A stretch of 11,512 nt of DNA from an uncultured Clostridiaceae bacterium (GCA_958441075.1 CAUCBQ010000060.1:1-11512); one strand, 5' to 3'; positions 1-10,259 are shown, numbered from the stretch's first letter. The notes: generated by a model not told the origin, from the letters alone. Translations and numbers: made by a program.

Positions 1-2263
<2,263 letters not shown>

Positions 2264-2282
2264 GAGCTCTTACTCCCTTCTA

Positions 2283-5200
2283 TTATTCGTCTTCACCGTC
2301 ATCTGTATAAGCGTCATACAGATCATCTGTGTCATTTCCAGCAGACTCGGAAGCCGATTCTACGCTTACAAATTCATTATCCTTGATCTCCTGCTCCTGA
2401 TAACCGTAGGAAGCAAGGGATTCCTGATCGTTAAAGCGGCGGTCGCCCTCTAACATGGCGCGCAGCTCGGTATCGCCGTAGTCGATATTTTCGGTCATCT
2501 CAACTTCGGTTCCATCCTCTCTCTGTACCTGTACATCCAGACCCAGAGACTGCATCTCCTTAAGAAGTACCTTAAAGGATTCGGGAATACCCGGCTCAGG
2601 AATGTTCTCGCCCTTAATAATGGCTTCGTAGGTCTTCACACGGCCCACCACATCATCTGACTTCACAGTCATGATCTCCTGCAGGGTGTAGGAAGCGCCG
2701 TATGCCTCCAGGGCCCAAACCTCCATCTCTCCGAAACGCTGGCCGCCGAACTGAGCTTTACCGCCCAGAGGCTGCTGGGTAACCAGGGAGTATGGGCCGG
2801 TAGAACGGGCATGGATCTTATCGTCTACCAGATGATGCAGCTTCAGGTAATGCATGTGTCCAATGGTAACGGCTCCGTCGAAATATTCTCCGGTACGTCC
2901 GTCTCTTAAACGAACCTTTCCGTCTCTGCTGATAGGCACGCCCTTCCACAGCTCTCTGTGCTCCAGATGGGAACCCAGATATTCCATTACATCCGGTCTC
3001 AATGTATCTTTGTATTTTGCTTCAAAGTCCTCCCAGGTGCTGTTTACATAATCGTTTGCCAGCTCCAAGGTATCCTGAATATCGTTCTCGTTTGCACCGT
3101 CGAAAATCGGGGTGGAAACATTAAAGCCAAGTGCTCTGGCAGCAAGGCTTAAGTGGATCTCAAGCACCTGTCCGATGTTCATACGTGAAGGCACGCCCAG
3201 AGGATTCAGTACGATATCAAGGGGACGGCCATTTGGCAGGAACGGCATATCCTCTACAGGAAGCACGCGGGAAACAACACCCTTGTTACCATGACGTCCG
3301 GCCATCTTATCACCTACGGAAATCTTACGCTTCTGAGCGATATAGATACGTACGGTCTGATTTACACCAGGTGAAAGCTCGTCGCCGTTTTCTCTTGTGA
3401 ATACCTTTGCGTCCACGATGATGCCGTAAGCGCCGTGAGGCACCTTTAAGGACGTATCGCGAACCTCTCTTGCCTTCTCGCCGAAGATTGCACGCAGGAG
3501 GCGCTCTTCTGCTGTCAGCTCAGTCTCTCCCTTTGGAGTAACCTTTCCTACCAGAATATCTCCGGCACGGACCTCAGCGCCGATACGGATAATACCGCGC
3601 TCATCCAGATCCTTTAATGCATCCTCGCCTACGCCGGGAACATCTCTTGTGATCTCTTCCGGCCCCAGCTTGGTATCACGGGCCTCAGCCTCATACTCCT
3701 CGATATGAATGGAGGTGTATACATCGTCCTGAACCAGACGCTCGGAAAGCAGAACCGCATCCTCGTAGTTATAGCCTTCCCAGGTCATAAAACCGATCAG
3801 CGGATTCTTTCCAAGGGCGATCTCACCGTTAGAGGTAGAAGGACCGTCTGCGATTACCTCGCCGGCCTCTACATGATCGTTCTTATATACAATAGGCTTC
3901 TGATTATAGCAGTTGCTCTGGTTGCTTCTCTTGAACTTTGTCAGATGGTATACATCTCTGTTTCCGTCAGAATCTCTCTTAATGATAATTTCGTTGGAAG
4001 CAGAACGCTCTACCACGCCGGCATTCTTTGCAACCACACAGACACCGGAGTCAACAGCAGCCTTTGCCTCAATACCGGTACCTACTACAGGAGCCTCTGT
4101 GCTTAACAGCGGCACAGCCTGACGCTGCATGTTCGATCCCATCAGAGCTCGGTTTGCGTCGTCGTTCTGGAGGAAAGGAATCATGGCAGTAGCCACGGAG
4201 AATACCATCTTCGGGGATACGTCCATCAGGTCAATGGTGCGCTTCTGGAACTCGGAGGTTTCTGTCTGGAAACGTCCGGATACGTTGTTGTGAACAAAAT
4301 GTCCATCTTCATCCAGAGCCTCGTTCGCCTGCGCTACGATAAAGTTGTCCTCTTCATCTGCCGTCAGGTATACTACCTCGTCGGTAACTCTTGGATTGGA
4401 AGGATCTGTAGTCTTATCTACCACCCGGTAAGGCGCTTCGATAAAACCATACTGATTTACTCTGGCATAGCTTGCCAGGGAGTTGATCAGACCGATGTTG
4501 GGACCCTCAGGCGTCTCGATAGGACACATACGGCCATAGTGTGTATAGTGAACGTCTCGCACCTCGAATCCGGCACGGTCTCTTGACAGACCGCCGGGAC
4601 CCAGAGCGGAAAGACGTCTCTTATGTGTCAGCTCAGCCAGAGGATTGTTCTGATCCATAAACTGGGACAGCTGGGAGCTTCCGAAGAACTCCTTTACAGC
4701 AGCTGTAACAGGCTTGATATTGATTAAGGACTGAGGCGTAATGCCATCTACATCCTGAGTGGTCATGCGCTCTCTTACCACACGCTCCATACGGGACAGA
4801 CCGATGCGGTACTGATTCTGAAGCAGCTCACCCACCGCACGGATACGGCGGTTGCCCAGATGGTCGATATCGTCAGCAGTTCCCACTTCCTCTTCCAGAT
4901 GCATATTATAGTTAATGGAAGCAATAATATCTTCCTTTGTAATATGCTTCGGAATCAGATCATGGATGTTTCTGCGGATTTCTTCTTTTAACAGCTCCTC
5001 GTCAGAACCTGCTTTTTCCAGAATAGCGGACAGTACAGGATAGTATACTAACTCTGTAACGCCAACCTCTTCCGGATCAAAGGAAACATGGGCGCCCAGC
5101 TCAACCATCATGTTGGAGAGAACCTTCTGCTTTCTGTTTGGTCCCTCTACCCATACAAAGGGAACGCCGGAGTTCTGAAGGCGCATAGCGGACTCTTTGT

Positions 5201-6143
5201 CAAGCTTTGTGCCTGCCTCAGCTAAAATCTCACCTGTTTCCTCATTTACCACATCCTCAGCCAGAACCTGGCCATTGAGGCGGAACTTAAAGGACAGCTT
5301 TTTATTAAACTTATAGCGGCCTACCTTTGCCAGATCATATCTTCTGGGATCAAAGAACATACTGTTGAGCAGGCTCTCTGCGCTGTCAACTGATAAAGGC
5401 TCGCCGGGACGGATCTTCTTATACAGTTCTAACAGACCATCCTGATAGTTGTCAGAAGTATCCTTTCCAAAGCTGGCAAGAAGCTTCGGCTCCTCGCCAA
5501 ACAGCTCCAGGATCTCTGCATTAGTACCAAAGCCCAGAGCACGGATCAGAACCGTAACGGGAACCTTACGTGTTCTGTCCACGCGGACATAAAATACATC
5601 ATTGGAGTCTGTCTCGTACTCCAGCCATGCGCCGCGGTTGGGGATCACGGTAGCGGTAAACAGCTCCTTACCTACCTTATCGTGACCAATGCCATAGTAG
5701 ATACCAGGGGAACGCACAAGCTGGCTGACGATAACACGCTCTGCACCATTGATAACAAAAGAACCCGTGTCTGTCATCAGCGGCAGATCGCCCATGAATA
5801 TCTCATGTTCGTTCATTTCATCTTTATCTTTATTGTACAGTCTAACCTTTACCTTAAGTGGTGCCGCGTAAGTGGCATCGCGTTCTTTACACTCTTCGAT
5901 GGTGTACTTAACATCATCCTTACATAATGTAAAGTCAACGAATTCCAGGCTCAGATGTCCTGCGAAGTCAGTGATCGGAGAGATATCATCAAACGCTTCC
6001 TTCAGTCCTTCATCTAAGAACCACTGATAGGAGTCTTTTTGAATCTCGATCAGGTTTGGCATCTGAAGGACTTCCTTCTGCCTTGAATAGCTCATTCTTA
6101 CGCTTTTCCCGGCCGGTACCGGACGTATTCTGCTTTTCTCCAT
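2283..6143 (-). CDS. rpoB: RNA polymerase beta subunit, complete (1286 residues)
   Basis: This is the second large catalytic-core subunit of RNA polymerase. The start is ATG at 6143 ([20 protein letters not shown]), with GGGGTGA at 6151-6157 spaced 7 nt. The frame stays open upstream to 6311, but that extension crosses the promoter -10 at 6302-6307 and has no ribosome binding site, so it was rejected. The rifampicin pocket is intact and wild type: D497, H507 and S512 correspond to E. coli D516, H526 and S531, which predicts a rifampicin-sensitive enzyme. The [12 protein letters not shown] active-site segment starts at residue 944, with K946 and K954 matching E. coli K1065 and K1073. The last 40 or so residues are strongly acidic, as in other Firmicutes beta subunits. 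No rplJ/rplL lies directly upstream; the neighbour is a divergent gene, so this operon starts from its own promoter. Confidence 0.98.
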   Translation of the reverse strand: MEKSRIRPVPAGKSVRMSYSRQKEVLQMPNLIEIQKDSYQWFLDEGLKEAFDDISPITDFAGHLSLEFVDFTLCKDDVKYTIEECKERDATYAAPLKVKVRLYNKDKDEMNEHEIFMGDLPLMTDTGSFVINGAERVIVSQLVRSPGIYYGIGHDKVGKELFTATVIPNRGAWLEYETDSNDVFYVRVDRTRKVPVTVLIRALGFGTNAEILELFGEEPKLLASFGKDTSDNYQDGLLELYKKIRPGEPLSVDSAESLLNSMFFDPRRYDLAKVGRYKFNKKLSFKFRLNGQVLAEDVVNEETGEILAEAGTKLDKESAMRLQNSGVPFVWVEGPNRKQKVLSNMMVELGAHVSFDPEEVGVTELVYYPVLSAILEKAGSDEELLKEEIRRNIHDLIPKHITKEDIIASINYNMHLEEEVGTADDIDHLGNRRIRAVGELLQNQYRIGLSRMERVVRERMTTQDVDGITPQSLINIKPVTAAVKEFFGSSQLSQFMDQNNPLAELTHKRRLSALGPGGLSRDRAGFEVRDVHYTHYGRMCPIETPEGPNIGLINSLASYARVNQYGFIEAPYRVVDKTTDPSNPRVTDEVVYLTADEEDNFIVAQANEALDEDGHFVHNNVSGRFQTETSEFQKRTIDLMDVSPKMVFSVATAMIPFLQNDDANRALMGSNMQRQAVPLLSTEAPVVGTGIEAKAAVDSGVCVVAKNAGVVERSASNEIIIKRDSDGNRDVYHLTKFKRSNQSNCYNQKPIVYKNDHVEAGEVIADGPSTSNGEIALGKNPLIGFMTWEGYNYEDAVLLSERLVQDDVYTSIHIEEYEAEARDTKLGPEEITRDVPGVGEDALKDLDERGIIRIGAEVRAGDILVGKVTPKGETELTAEERLLRAIFGEKAREVRDTSLKVPHGAYGIIVDAKVFTRENGDELSPGVNQTVRIYIAQKRKISVGDKMAGRHGNKGVVSRVLPVEDMPFLPNGRPLDIVLNPLGVPSRMNIGQVLEIHLSLAARALGFNVSTPIFDGANENDIQDTLELANDYVNSTWEDFEAKYKDTLRPDVMEYLGSHLEHRELWKGVPISRDGKVRLRDGRTGEYFDGAVTIGHMHYLKLHHLVDDKIHARSTGPYSLVTQQPLGGKAQFGGQRFGEMEVWALEAYGASYTLQEIMTVKSDDVVGRVKTYEAIIKGENIPEPGIPESFKVLLKEMQSLGLDVQVQREDGTEVEMTENIDYGDTELRAMLEGDRRFNDQESLASYGYQEQEIKDNEFVSVESASESAGNDTDDLYDAYTDDGEDE

Positions 6144-6186
6144 TGACGTTTCACCCCTGTTTTCTAATTTGGTTGCAATATCCCGT

Positions 6187-6222
6187 CCGGCTGGAGAATA
6201 CGCATCTCTTCCAGCACTCCGG
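6187..6222 (-). other. Stem-loop in the rpoB leader
   Basis: On the minus strand the rpoB leader contains CCGG-agt-GCTGG, a 16-nt loop, then CCAGC-CGG. This gives a five-pair stem extended past a three-base bulge by GC pairs. No U-tract follows, so it is not a classical terminator. The predicted leader is about 150 nt and otherwise lacks a gene. Whether the structure regulates anything is unknown. Confidence 0.4.
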
Positions 6223-6301
6223 GCCATTACTGTCGTTCTCGGTAATCGGGCGCCGCGGAATGGGCGCAAAAAGCCCACGTCGCCACAATAGTGCACACTC
6301 C

Positions 6302-6330
6302 ATAATAACATAGGAATGTCAAGGTGTCAA
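6302..6330 (-). promoter_or_regulatory. Strong sigma-A promoter for rpoBC
   Basis: On the minus strand there is a perfect -35 TTGACA (6325-6330), a 17-nt spacer and a -10 TATTAT (6302-6307) preceded by TG at the extended -10 position. A second TTGACA at 6317-6322 has no -10 at usable spacing. Transcription would start near 6295, giving a leader of about 150 nt before the rpoB ATG. Confidence 0.8.
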
Positions 6331-6340
6331 GAATTTTTTC

Positions 6341-6369
6341 TTGCTTTTTTCTTACAAAAATGATATACT
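6341..6369 (+). promoter_or_regulatory. Sigma-A promoter for the divergent 150-residue membrane protein gene
   Basis: TTGCTT (6341-6346), a 17-nt spacer and TATACT (6364-6369) with TG at the extended -10 position. The predicted start near 6376 leaves a 5' UTR of about 80 nt. The -35 lies only 10 bp from the rpoB -35, so the two promoters are back to back. Confidence 0.7.
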
Positions 6370-6454
6370 GTTATAGAATGTCTTCTGGCAGGTAGGACAG
6401 TTTTTTCACTGCAAAGGAGAAGGAAATTAATTTACAGTCTGGAGGTATACCGAT

Positions 6455-6907
6455 ATGGTACAAACCATTCTAAATGTATTGCTGGTACTTCTGGCAATCG
6501 CTGCCGTTGTGCTTGTAATTCTCTATTTTCTGGGAAGCAGGCTGCAGAAGCGTCAGGTCGAACAGCAGCAGATGCTGGATGCCGCCGCGCAGACCGTATC
6601 CATCCTGGTAATTGACAAAAAGAAGCTCAAGATTACACAGTCAGGACTTCCCAAGATGGTGGTGGATCAGACGCCCAAGTATATGCGCTGGGCCAAGGTT
6701 CCCGTGGTAAAAGCAAAGATCGGTCCCAAGGTGATGACTCTGATCGCCGACGCAGGGGTATTTGAGTCTCTTCCCGTAAAGACAGAGGCAAAGGTAGTCT
6801 TAAGCGGTATCTACATTACCCAGATCAAAAGCGTACGGGGAGGCGCCATTCCTGCTCCTCCAAAGAAAAAGGGATTTTTTGCAAGATTCAAAAAAGATAA
6901 GCAATAA
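6455..6907 (+). CDS. Membrane-anchored protein of unknown function (150 residues)
   Basis: I do not recognise a named family. The start ATG at 6455 has GGAGG at 6441-6445 with 9 nt spacing. Residues 4-27 form one clear hydrophobic segment rich in Leu, Val, Ile and Ala. It is followed by a basic and Gln-rich stretch (about 28-40, KRQVEQQQ), which suggests an N-out/C-in single-pass anchor with a cytoplasmic body. Residues 45-130 alternate hydrophobic and charged residues and look like a small beta-rich domain. The tail (about 133-150) is proline- and lysine-rich with a GFFARFKK stretch that could bind membrane or nucleic acid. It is monocistronic, with its own promoter (6341-6369) and terminator (6913-6954), and is transcribed away from rpoB. 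Nothing in the sequence defines a reaction. Confidence 0.85.
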   Translation: MVQTILNVLLVLLAIAAVVLVILYFLGSRLQKRQVEQQQMLDAAAQTVSILVIDKKKLKITQSGLPKMVVDQTPKYMRWAKVPVVKAKIGPKVMTLIADAGVFESLPVKTEAKVVLSGIYITQIKSVRGGAIPAPPKKKGFFARFKKDKQ

Positions 6908-6912
6908 TACTG

Positions 6913-6954
6913 AAAACAGCCGGTATCTAAAAAACCAGATGCCGGCTGTTTTTT
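6913..6954. terminator. Bidirectional intrinsic terminator between convergent genes
   Basis: The arms 6913-6928 and 6937-6952 pair over 16 bp, with a GC-rich core ACAGCCGG/CCGGCTGT, one G-T wobble and an 8-nt loop. The stem ends in a T-run on the plus strand (TGTTTTTTAT), and the minus-strand reading also ends in TGTTTTC. It serves the membrane protein gene on the plus strand and the DUF1934 gene on the minus strand. Confidence 0.9.
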
Positions 6955-6981
6955 ATAATTCTGTCACTCATCCGCACAAAG

Positions 6982-7407
6982 CTATGAAGCGCAGGACTGT
7001 ACATCCACCAGGATACGGCAGTCCGACATATGCTCATAGTTAATGTCCAGGGAATAGTCTACATTGACCTTTATGCTGTCCTCCTGCTCCTCCACATAAA
7101 AGTGATTTGCCTGAATGCCGATCACCAGGTCGCCCATAGGGGTACTGTAGCAGGAAAGATTTTTTTTATTCTTTTCAAACAGCATATGGCTGTTCGTAAC
7201 ACCCTTTTTTATAATATCCATAGAAGAAGGGGAAATTTTAATGACATTTTTCACCCGCTCCTCCACTCCTTCCAGTATCTCTTCATAAAGGATATAATGC
7301 TTTCCGTTTTTCTGATAATAATCTCCGCGGACAATCATTTCCACATCGTTATCCTCATGATCCAGAGTATGAACACCACGGATGGTAATCAGTACATCTT
7401 TTGTCAT
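6982..7407 (-). CDS. DUF1934 (YwiB-like) protein
   Basis: This 141-residue soluble protein matches the DUF1934/YwiB family in length and pattern: an N-terminal VLITIRGVHTLD strand, a central YILYEE segment, a PMGDLVIGI stretch near residues 90-98 and a C-terminal NVDYSLDIN strand. From memory, the family is described as a small calycin-like beta barrel with no established function. The start ATG at 7407 has a very strong AAGGAGGAG site at 7414-7422, spaced 6 nt. It lies 36 nt after the ddl stop with no terminator between, so it is probably the second gene of a ddl operon. It ends at TAG 6982-6984, just before the shared terminator. No signal peptide or membrane segment is visible. Confidence 0.8.
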   Translation of the reverse strand: MTKDVLITIRGVHTLDHEDNDVEMIVRGDYYQKNGKHYILYEEILEGVEERVKNVIKISPSSMDIIKKGVTNSHMLFEKNKKNLSCYSTPMGDLVIGIQANHFYVEEQEDSIKVNVDYSLDINYEHMSDCRILVDVQSCAS

Positions 7408-7443
7408 GCCGTGCTCCTCCTTCTTTTATACCGGCTGTATCGT

Positions 7444-8505
7444 TTAACCAAACCGTTTCAGGCCGTGCTCCAAAAGCATGTCTACCAGCTGCTCCTTACC
7501 GGTTCCTCTGGCCTCCCACAGCATCGGGTACATACTGATAGCTGTAAAACCGGGCATGGTATTGATTTCATTAAATACAATCTCTCCGTCTTCCTTTACA
7601 AAGAAGTCCACGCGGGACAGGCCATAGCCGTCTACCGCCTTAAAGATAGCTGTTGCCGCCCTGCGGATCTTCTCAGCAGCTTCTCCCGGAAGCTCAGGAT
7701 CTGTCACAGTCTTTGACTCTGCGTTATAATACTTTGCATCAAAATCATAAAAATCGGCTGCTGCCAGAATCTCTCCCACACCGGATGCCCTCACTTCCTC
7801 GCTTCCGCCTCCGAACACAGCGCACTCTACTTCACGGCCCACGATCATCTCTTCTACCAGAATTTTGCGGTCATGACGGGCTGCTTCTGTAAGGCCGGCC
7901 TCCAGTTCTTCCCTGTTATCCGCCTTGCTCACTCCCTTAGAAGAGCCTGCATTAGAGGGCTTGATAAATACGGGATAGGCAAAACGGCCTTCAATGCGGT
8001 TTACCACCTTATCCATATCCTTAAGCTGCTCCTTCATCACAGGCACATAGGCAGCCTGGCGGATGCCCAGCTCATCTACAATGATCTTGGTATAAAGCTT
8101 ATCCATGGAAACAGCGGATGCCAGTACGCCGCAGCCCACATATGGGATCTTTGCCAGCTCCAGAAGTCCCTGAATCGTGCCGTCCTCACCGCAGAGACCA
8201 TGCAGAACCGGAAATACCACATCCAGCTTCACCTCTGTCATCCTTCCATTTTCCATAAACAGGGCGCACTTCTTCTCTGCATCCGGAAGGATTGCCGCAG
8301 AAACTGTTCCCTTTCTCCAGGACTCATCCCGGATGGCCTGGACAGAATCCACCTTTAACCACCGTCCCTCCTGGGTAATGCCAATCAGAACCAGATTGTA
8401 TTTATCTGTATTGATACGGTCAATCACATTGGCAGCAGACATACAGGACACAACGTGTTCTGAAGACTGTCCGCCAAAAATAACCGCTGCTGTTTTCTTT
8501 TCCAT
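7444..8505 (-). CDS. ddl: D-alanine-D-alanine ligase
   Basis: This ATP-grasp ligase joins two D-alanines to make the dipeptide that MurF adds to the peptidoglycan precursor; it acts in the cytosol. At 353 residues it has the usual family length. The N-terminal GGQSSEH (residues 11-17) carries the catalytic Glu at 16. HGLCGEDGTIQG at 102-113 is the family signature. KPSNAGSSKG at 182-191 is the ATP-binding segment, and D300 with the FNEINTMPG segment (311-319; E313, N315) supplies the Mg ligands. The specificity loop reads DFYDFDAKYY (251-260) with the Tyr of D-Ala-type ligases, not the VanA/VanB-type loop. No vanH or vanX neighbour is present, so this is the housekeeping enzyme and not a resistance ligase. 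The start ATG at 8505 has AAGGAG at 8518-8523. Confidence 0.95.
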   Translation of the reverse strand: MEKKTAAVIFGGQSSEHVVSCMSAANVIDRINTDKYNLVLIGITQEGRWLKVDSVQAIRDESWRKGTVSAAILPDAEKKCALFMENGRMTEVKLDVVFPVLHGLCGEDGTIQGLLELAKIPYVGCGVLASAVSMDKLYTKIIVDELGIRQAAYVPVMKEQLKDMDKVVNRIEGRFAYPVFIKPSNAGSSKGVSKADNREELEAGLTEAARHDRKILVEEMIVGREVECAVFGGGSEEVRASGVGEILAAADFYDFDAKYYNAESKTVTDPELPGEAAEKIRRAATAIFKAVDGYGLSRVDFFVKEDGEIVFNEINTMPGFTAISMYPMLWEARGTGKEQLVDMLLEHGLKRFG

Positions 8506-8547
8506 AGCTGGTTTTCACTCCTTTTTGATGATTATGCCCCTTTGGGC

Positions 8548-8578
8548 GTATACAGTATAGCATATGTGGGAATAAATA
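8548..8578 (+). promoter_or_regulatory. Candidate sigma-F promoter for spoIIR
   Basis: GTATA (8548-8552), a 16-nt spacer and GGAATAAATA (8569-8578) match the Bacillus subtilis sigma-F pattern GYWTA-N16-GGNRANANTW at all five -35 positions and nine of ten -10 positions. spoIIR is a known sigma-F target in B. subtilis, so the match is expected biologically. The start would fall near 8585, giving a leader of about 88 nt. Confidence 0.6.
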
Positions 8579-8582
8579 GAAA
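8554..8582 (-). promoter_or_regulatory. Extended -10 promoter for ddl
   Basis: On the minus strand TGCTATACT (8554-8562) is an extended -10 with a 5-of-6 hexamer. The -35 position at 17-nt spacing (8577-8582) reads TTTCTA and is weak, as is common with extended -10 promoters. The predicted transcript starts about 40 nt upstream of the ddl ATG. The element overlaps the spoIIR promoter on the other strand. Confidence 0.6.
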
Positions 8583-8598
8583 TACCCCAAAACAATCA

Positions 8599-8624
8599 GG
8601 ACGGCGGGAAGACCCCCGCCGTCC
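8599..8624 (+). other. GC-rich perfect hairpin in the spoIIR leader
   Basis: GGACGGCGGG (8599-8608) and CCCGCCGTCC (8615-8624) form a perfect 10-bp stem with a 6-nt loop. No T-run follows on the plus strand. On the minus strand it is followed by TGATTGTTTT, so it could weakly stop antisense transcripts heading towards ddl. It lies near the predicted 5' end of the spoIIR mRNA and could stabilise it; both roles are inference. Confidence 0.6.
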
Positions 8625-8672
8625 GTCCCCTGCGCCCCTCGAAAAGCCGCAAGAAAGGAAACTCTAAGCCCT

Positions 8673-9296
8673 ATGAAAAAATATATTCAGCTTCTTCCAG
8701 TGCTTATCCTGACCCCCTTCCTCCTCCTCGCATCCGTCCGTACCGCCTCCCAGGAAGCTCTGGCCGCCAGAATCTCTCCCCACATCCTCCGTTTCCATGT
8801 ATTGGCAGAAAGCAATTCCCAAAAAGACCAGTCCCTGAAGCTGGGGGTCCGCGACGTACTCCTGAATCTCATCCAGTCCCAGGCCCCAAAGGATGCTGAT
8901 AAACCCATGCTTGCCCACTGGATCATGCAGCAGGAGGACGTTCTCACCCGGGCAGCCGAAAACTGGCTCTCAGCCCAGGGCTCTCCGGCCTCTGTTACCC
9001 TCACACTTTCCAAAGACTATTTCCCTGCAAAAACCTACGGAACCGCCTCCTTCCCCTGCGGCGTCTACGACGCCGTCCGTGTTACCATTGGAAATGGAAA
9101 AGGACGCAACTGGTGGTGCGTCCTTTATCCCAGCCTCTGCCTTACAGATTCTTCCCAGGGAACCATCCCCGAATCATCCAGAGAGGAAATGGCCGGATAT
9201 ATGTCCCCCGATGATTACGAGTCTATCTTCAGCGAACCTCCCAGAGTAAAGATCCGCTTCCGCCTTGCGGAACTGTTCCGTCAAAACAGGGGCTGA
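8673..9296 (+). CDS. spoIIR: Stage II sporulation protein R
   Basis: SpoIIR is made in the forespore under sigma-F and secreted into the intermembrane space. There it triggers the SpoIIGA protease to process pro-sigma-E in the mother cell. The 207-residue product has a basic N-terminus and hydrophobic segment (residues 1-22), consistent with export. Family signatures are RFHVLAESNSQKDQSLKLGVRD (starting near residue 40, with HVLA-S-S-DQ-LK as the key residues) and the later segment PAKTYGTASFPCGVYDAVRV followed by IGNGKGRNWWCVLYPSLC. The start ATG at 8673 has AAAGGAA at 8654-8660, with a long 12-nt spacing, so translation initiation may be modest. The upstream region holds a candidate sigma-F promoter and a GC-rich leader hairpin. 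It converges with the ispE operon. The identification is firm. Confidence 0.93.
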   Translation: MKKYIQLLPVLILTPFLLLASVRTASQEALAARISPHILRFHVLAESNSQKDQSLKLGVRDVLLNLIQSQAPKDADKPMLAHWIMQQEDVLTRAAENWLSAQGSPASVTLTLSKDYFPAKTYGTASFPCGVYDAVRVTIGNGKGRNWWCVLYPSLCLTDSSQGTIPESSREEMAGYMSPDDYESIFSEPPRVKIRFRLAELFRQNRG

Positions 9297-9314
9297 CCAT
9301 CTCCCGTCAGCCCC
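9283..9314 (-). terminator. Intrinsic terminator of the ispE operon, overlapping the spoIIR stop codon
   Basis: GGGGCTGAC (9289-9297) and GTCAGCCCC (9306-9314) form a perfect 9-bp stem with an 8-nt loop. On the minus strand it is followed by TGTTTTG, so it ends the ispE operon. The spoIIR TGA (9294-9296) sits inside the stem. On the plus strand no T-run follows (GCCCGTAATC), so it is a poor terminator for spoIIR. Confidence 0.75.
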
Positions 9315-9326
9315 GCCCGTAATCCC

Positions 9327-9530
9327 CTACTGCCTCTGGCGCTCCAGCAGCTCCTGAAGGGCCTCGTCGCTTTCATCGATCCAGACATCCTCTTCCTCTT
9401 CATTCAGCCCCAGATACTTTGCCAGCGTCCGTTCGTCATCGCTGTTGTTCCAGCGGCTGATGTACCGGTCGATTTCCTCAAATTCGATTTCGCCTGCCAG
9501 ATAACGCTCCTTAAAATTCTTCTCTTCCAT
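9327..9530 (-). CDS. Small acidic protein, 67 residues, function unknown
   Basis: This is a real gene despite its size. AGGAGA at 9540-9545 lies 9 nt before the ATG at 9530, and the gene follows the upstream regulator by 3 nt. Of 67 residues, 22 are Asp or Glu, with an EEEED run at 44-48. The pattern is IDRYISRW (20-27), then TLAKYLGLNEEEEDVW (35-50). It recalls the short clostridial proteins with a 'YLGMT-x-EEY' core that I know only as uncharacterised; this resemblance is from memory. There is no membrane segment or signal peptide, and predicted structure would be mostly helical. The ribosome binding site lies in the last codons of the upstream gntR gene, which suggests translational coupling. 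It could be a protein-binding partner, but nothing proves this. Confidence 0.8.
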   Translation of the reverse strand: MEEKNFKERYLAGEIEFEEIDRYISRWNNSDDERTLAKYLGLNEEEEDVWIDESDEALQELLERQRQ

Positions 9531-9533
9531 ATT

Positions 9534-10241
9534 TTATCTTCTCCTGTGGACAGGAAGAACATTCTCCTCCTGCTCCTTAATGTTCTTTGAAACAGTGATC
9601 TCCTGATTATCAATATGCTCTCTGGCTGCCATCTTTGCCTCAGCCAGATTCCTTACCTTTAATGCGCTCAAAATATGCTCATGCTCCACCATCAGCACCT
9701 GACGCTTATCTTCATCCTTGATATACTCCAGACGGTAGCGGTACATCTGCTCTCTCAGATTGTTTAACATCTGCACCAGCTTTTCATTTCCCGTACTCTG
9801 GTAAATTACATCATGAAATGCTTCATCGCTCTCAGCCATTTCCATAGGGCTTCCGCTGCGGATTGCATGGCAGAAGTTCTCCTGACACTGCTCCAGTCCG
9901 GATAAGTCCTCCGCACTCATACGCTCACAGGCCAGTTCAATGGCAAGCTCCTCCAGAGAACGGCGCACCTCCAGTACATCCCTCAGGCTTTTCTCTGATA
10001 TTTTAGCTACCTCAGCTCCCTTTCTGGGGATCATAAGCACCAGTCCCTCCAGCTCCAGCTTCCGGATTGCTTCACGGATCGGCGTACGGCTCACTCCCAG
10101 CTTTTCAGCCAGCTGAATCTCCATAAGACGTTCCCCCGGAGCCAGCTCCCCCTTTAAAATCGCCTGACGCAGCGTATTAAATACTACATCCCTAAGCGGA
10201 AGATACTCATTCATATTTACCTTAAAATTATTGTCCATCAT
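9534..10241 (-). CDS. GntR-family transcriptional regulator, FadR/FCD subfamily
   Basis: This 235-residue one-component regulator has an N-terminal winged helix-turn-helix (about residues 14-80, including LAEKLGVSRTPIREAIRKLE) and a C-terminal all-helical FCD ligand domain (about 85-215). The usual FCD metal-site residues are present: D139 and H143 (D-x3-H), H187 and H209, so it probably binds a metal-coordinated small carboxylate. The ligand cannot be read from sequence. ATG at 10241 and ATG at 10238 are both possible starts; GGGGAG at 10248-10253 is spaced 6 or 9 nt respectively. It begins 18 nt after the ispE stop, with the same orientation and no terminator, so the two are cotranscribed. 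Its C-terminus is basic (VHRRR), and these codons also supply the next gene's ribosome binding site. Confidence 0.92.
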   Translation of the reverse strand: MMDNNFKVNMNEYLPLRDVVFNTLRQAILKGELAPGERLMEIQLAEKLGVSRTPIREAIRKLELEGLVLMIPRKGAEVAKISEKSLRDVLEVRRSLEELAIELACERMSAEDLSGLEQCQENFCHAIRSGSPMEMAESDEAFHDVIYQSTGNEKLVQMLNNLREQMYRYRLEYIKDEDKRQVLMVEHEHILSALKVRNLAEAKMAAREHIDNQEITVSKNIKEQEENVLPVHRRR

Positions 10242-10259
10242 AATACTCTCCCCTGTGTT

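Noticed and set aside
4548..4680. Possible rifampicin-resistance variant in rpoB
   Set aside because: The positions equivalent to E. coli D516, H526 and S531 are all wild type.
6144..6311. In-frame N-terminal extension of rpoB by 56 residues
   Set aside because: It would begin upstream of the predicted transcription start and overlap the -10 element. It has no ribosome binding site, whereas the ATG at 6143 has GGGGTGA and the conserved beta N-terminus.
7030..7716. 228-codon open frame on the plus strand opposite the DUF1934 gene and ddl
   Set aside because: It is antisense to two clearly coding genes, lacks a ribosome binding site and shows no recognisable protein pattern.
7873..8358. 161-codon open frame on the plus strand opposite ddl
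   Set aside because: It is a shadow of the ddl coding sequence with Cys/His/Leu-rich, low-information translation and no initiation signal.
7444..8505. Vancomycin-resistance-type (D-Ala-D-Lac or D-Ser) ligase
   Set aside because: The specificity loop has the DFYDFDAKYY form of D-Ala-type ligases, and no vanH, vanX or vanRS genes are nearby.
8664..9013. Minus-strand open frames opposite spoIIR
   Set aside because: They are antisense to a well-supported spoIIR gene and have no promoter or ribosome binding site.
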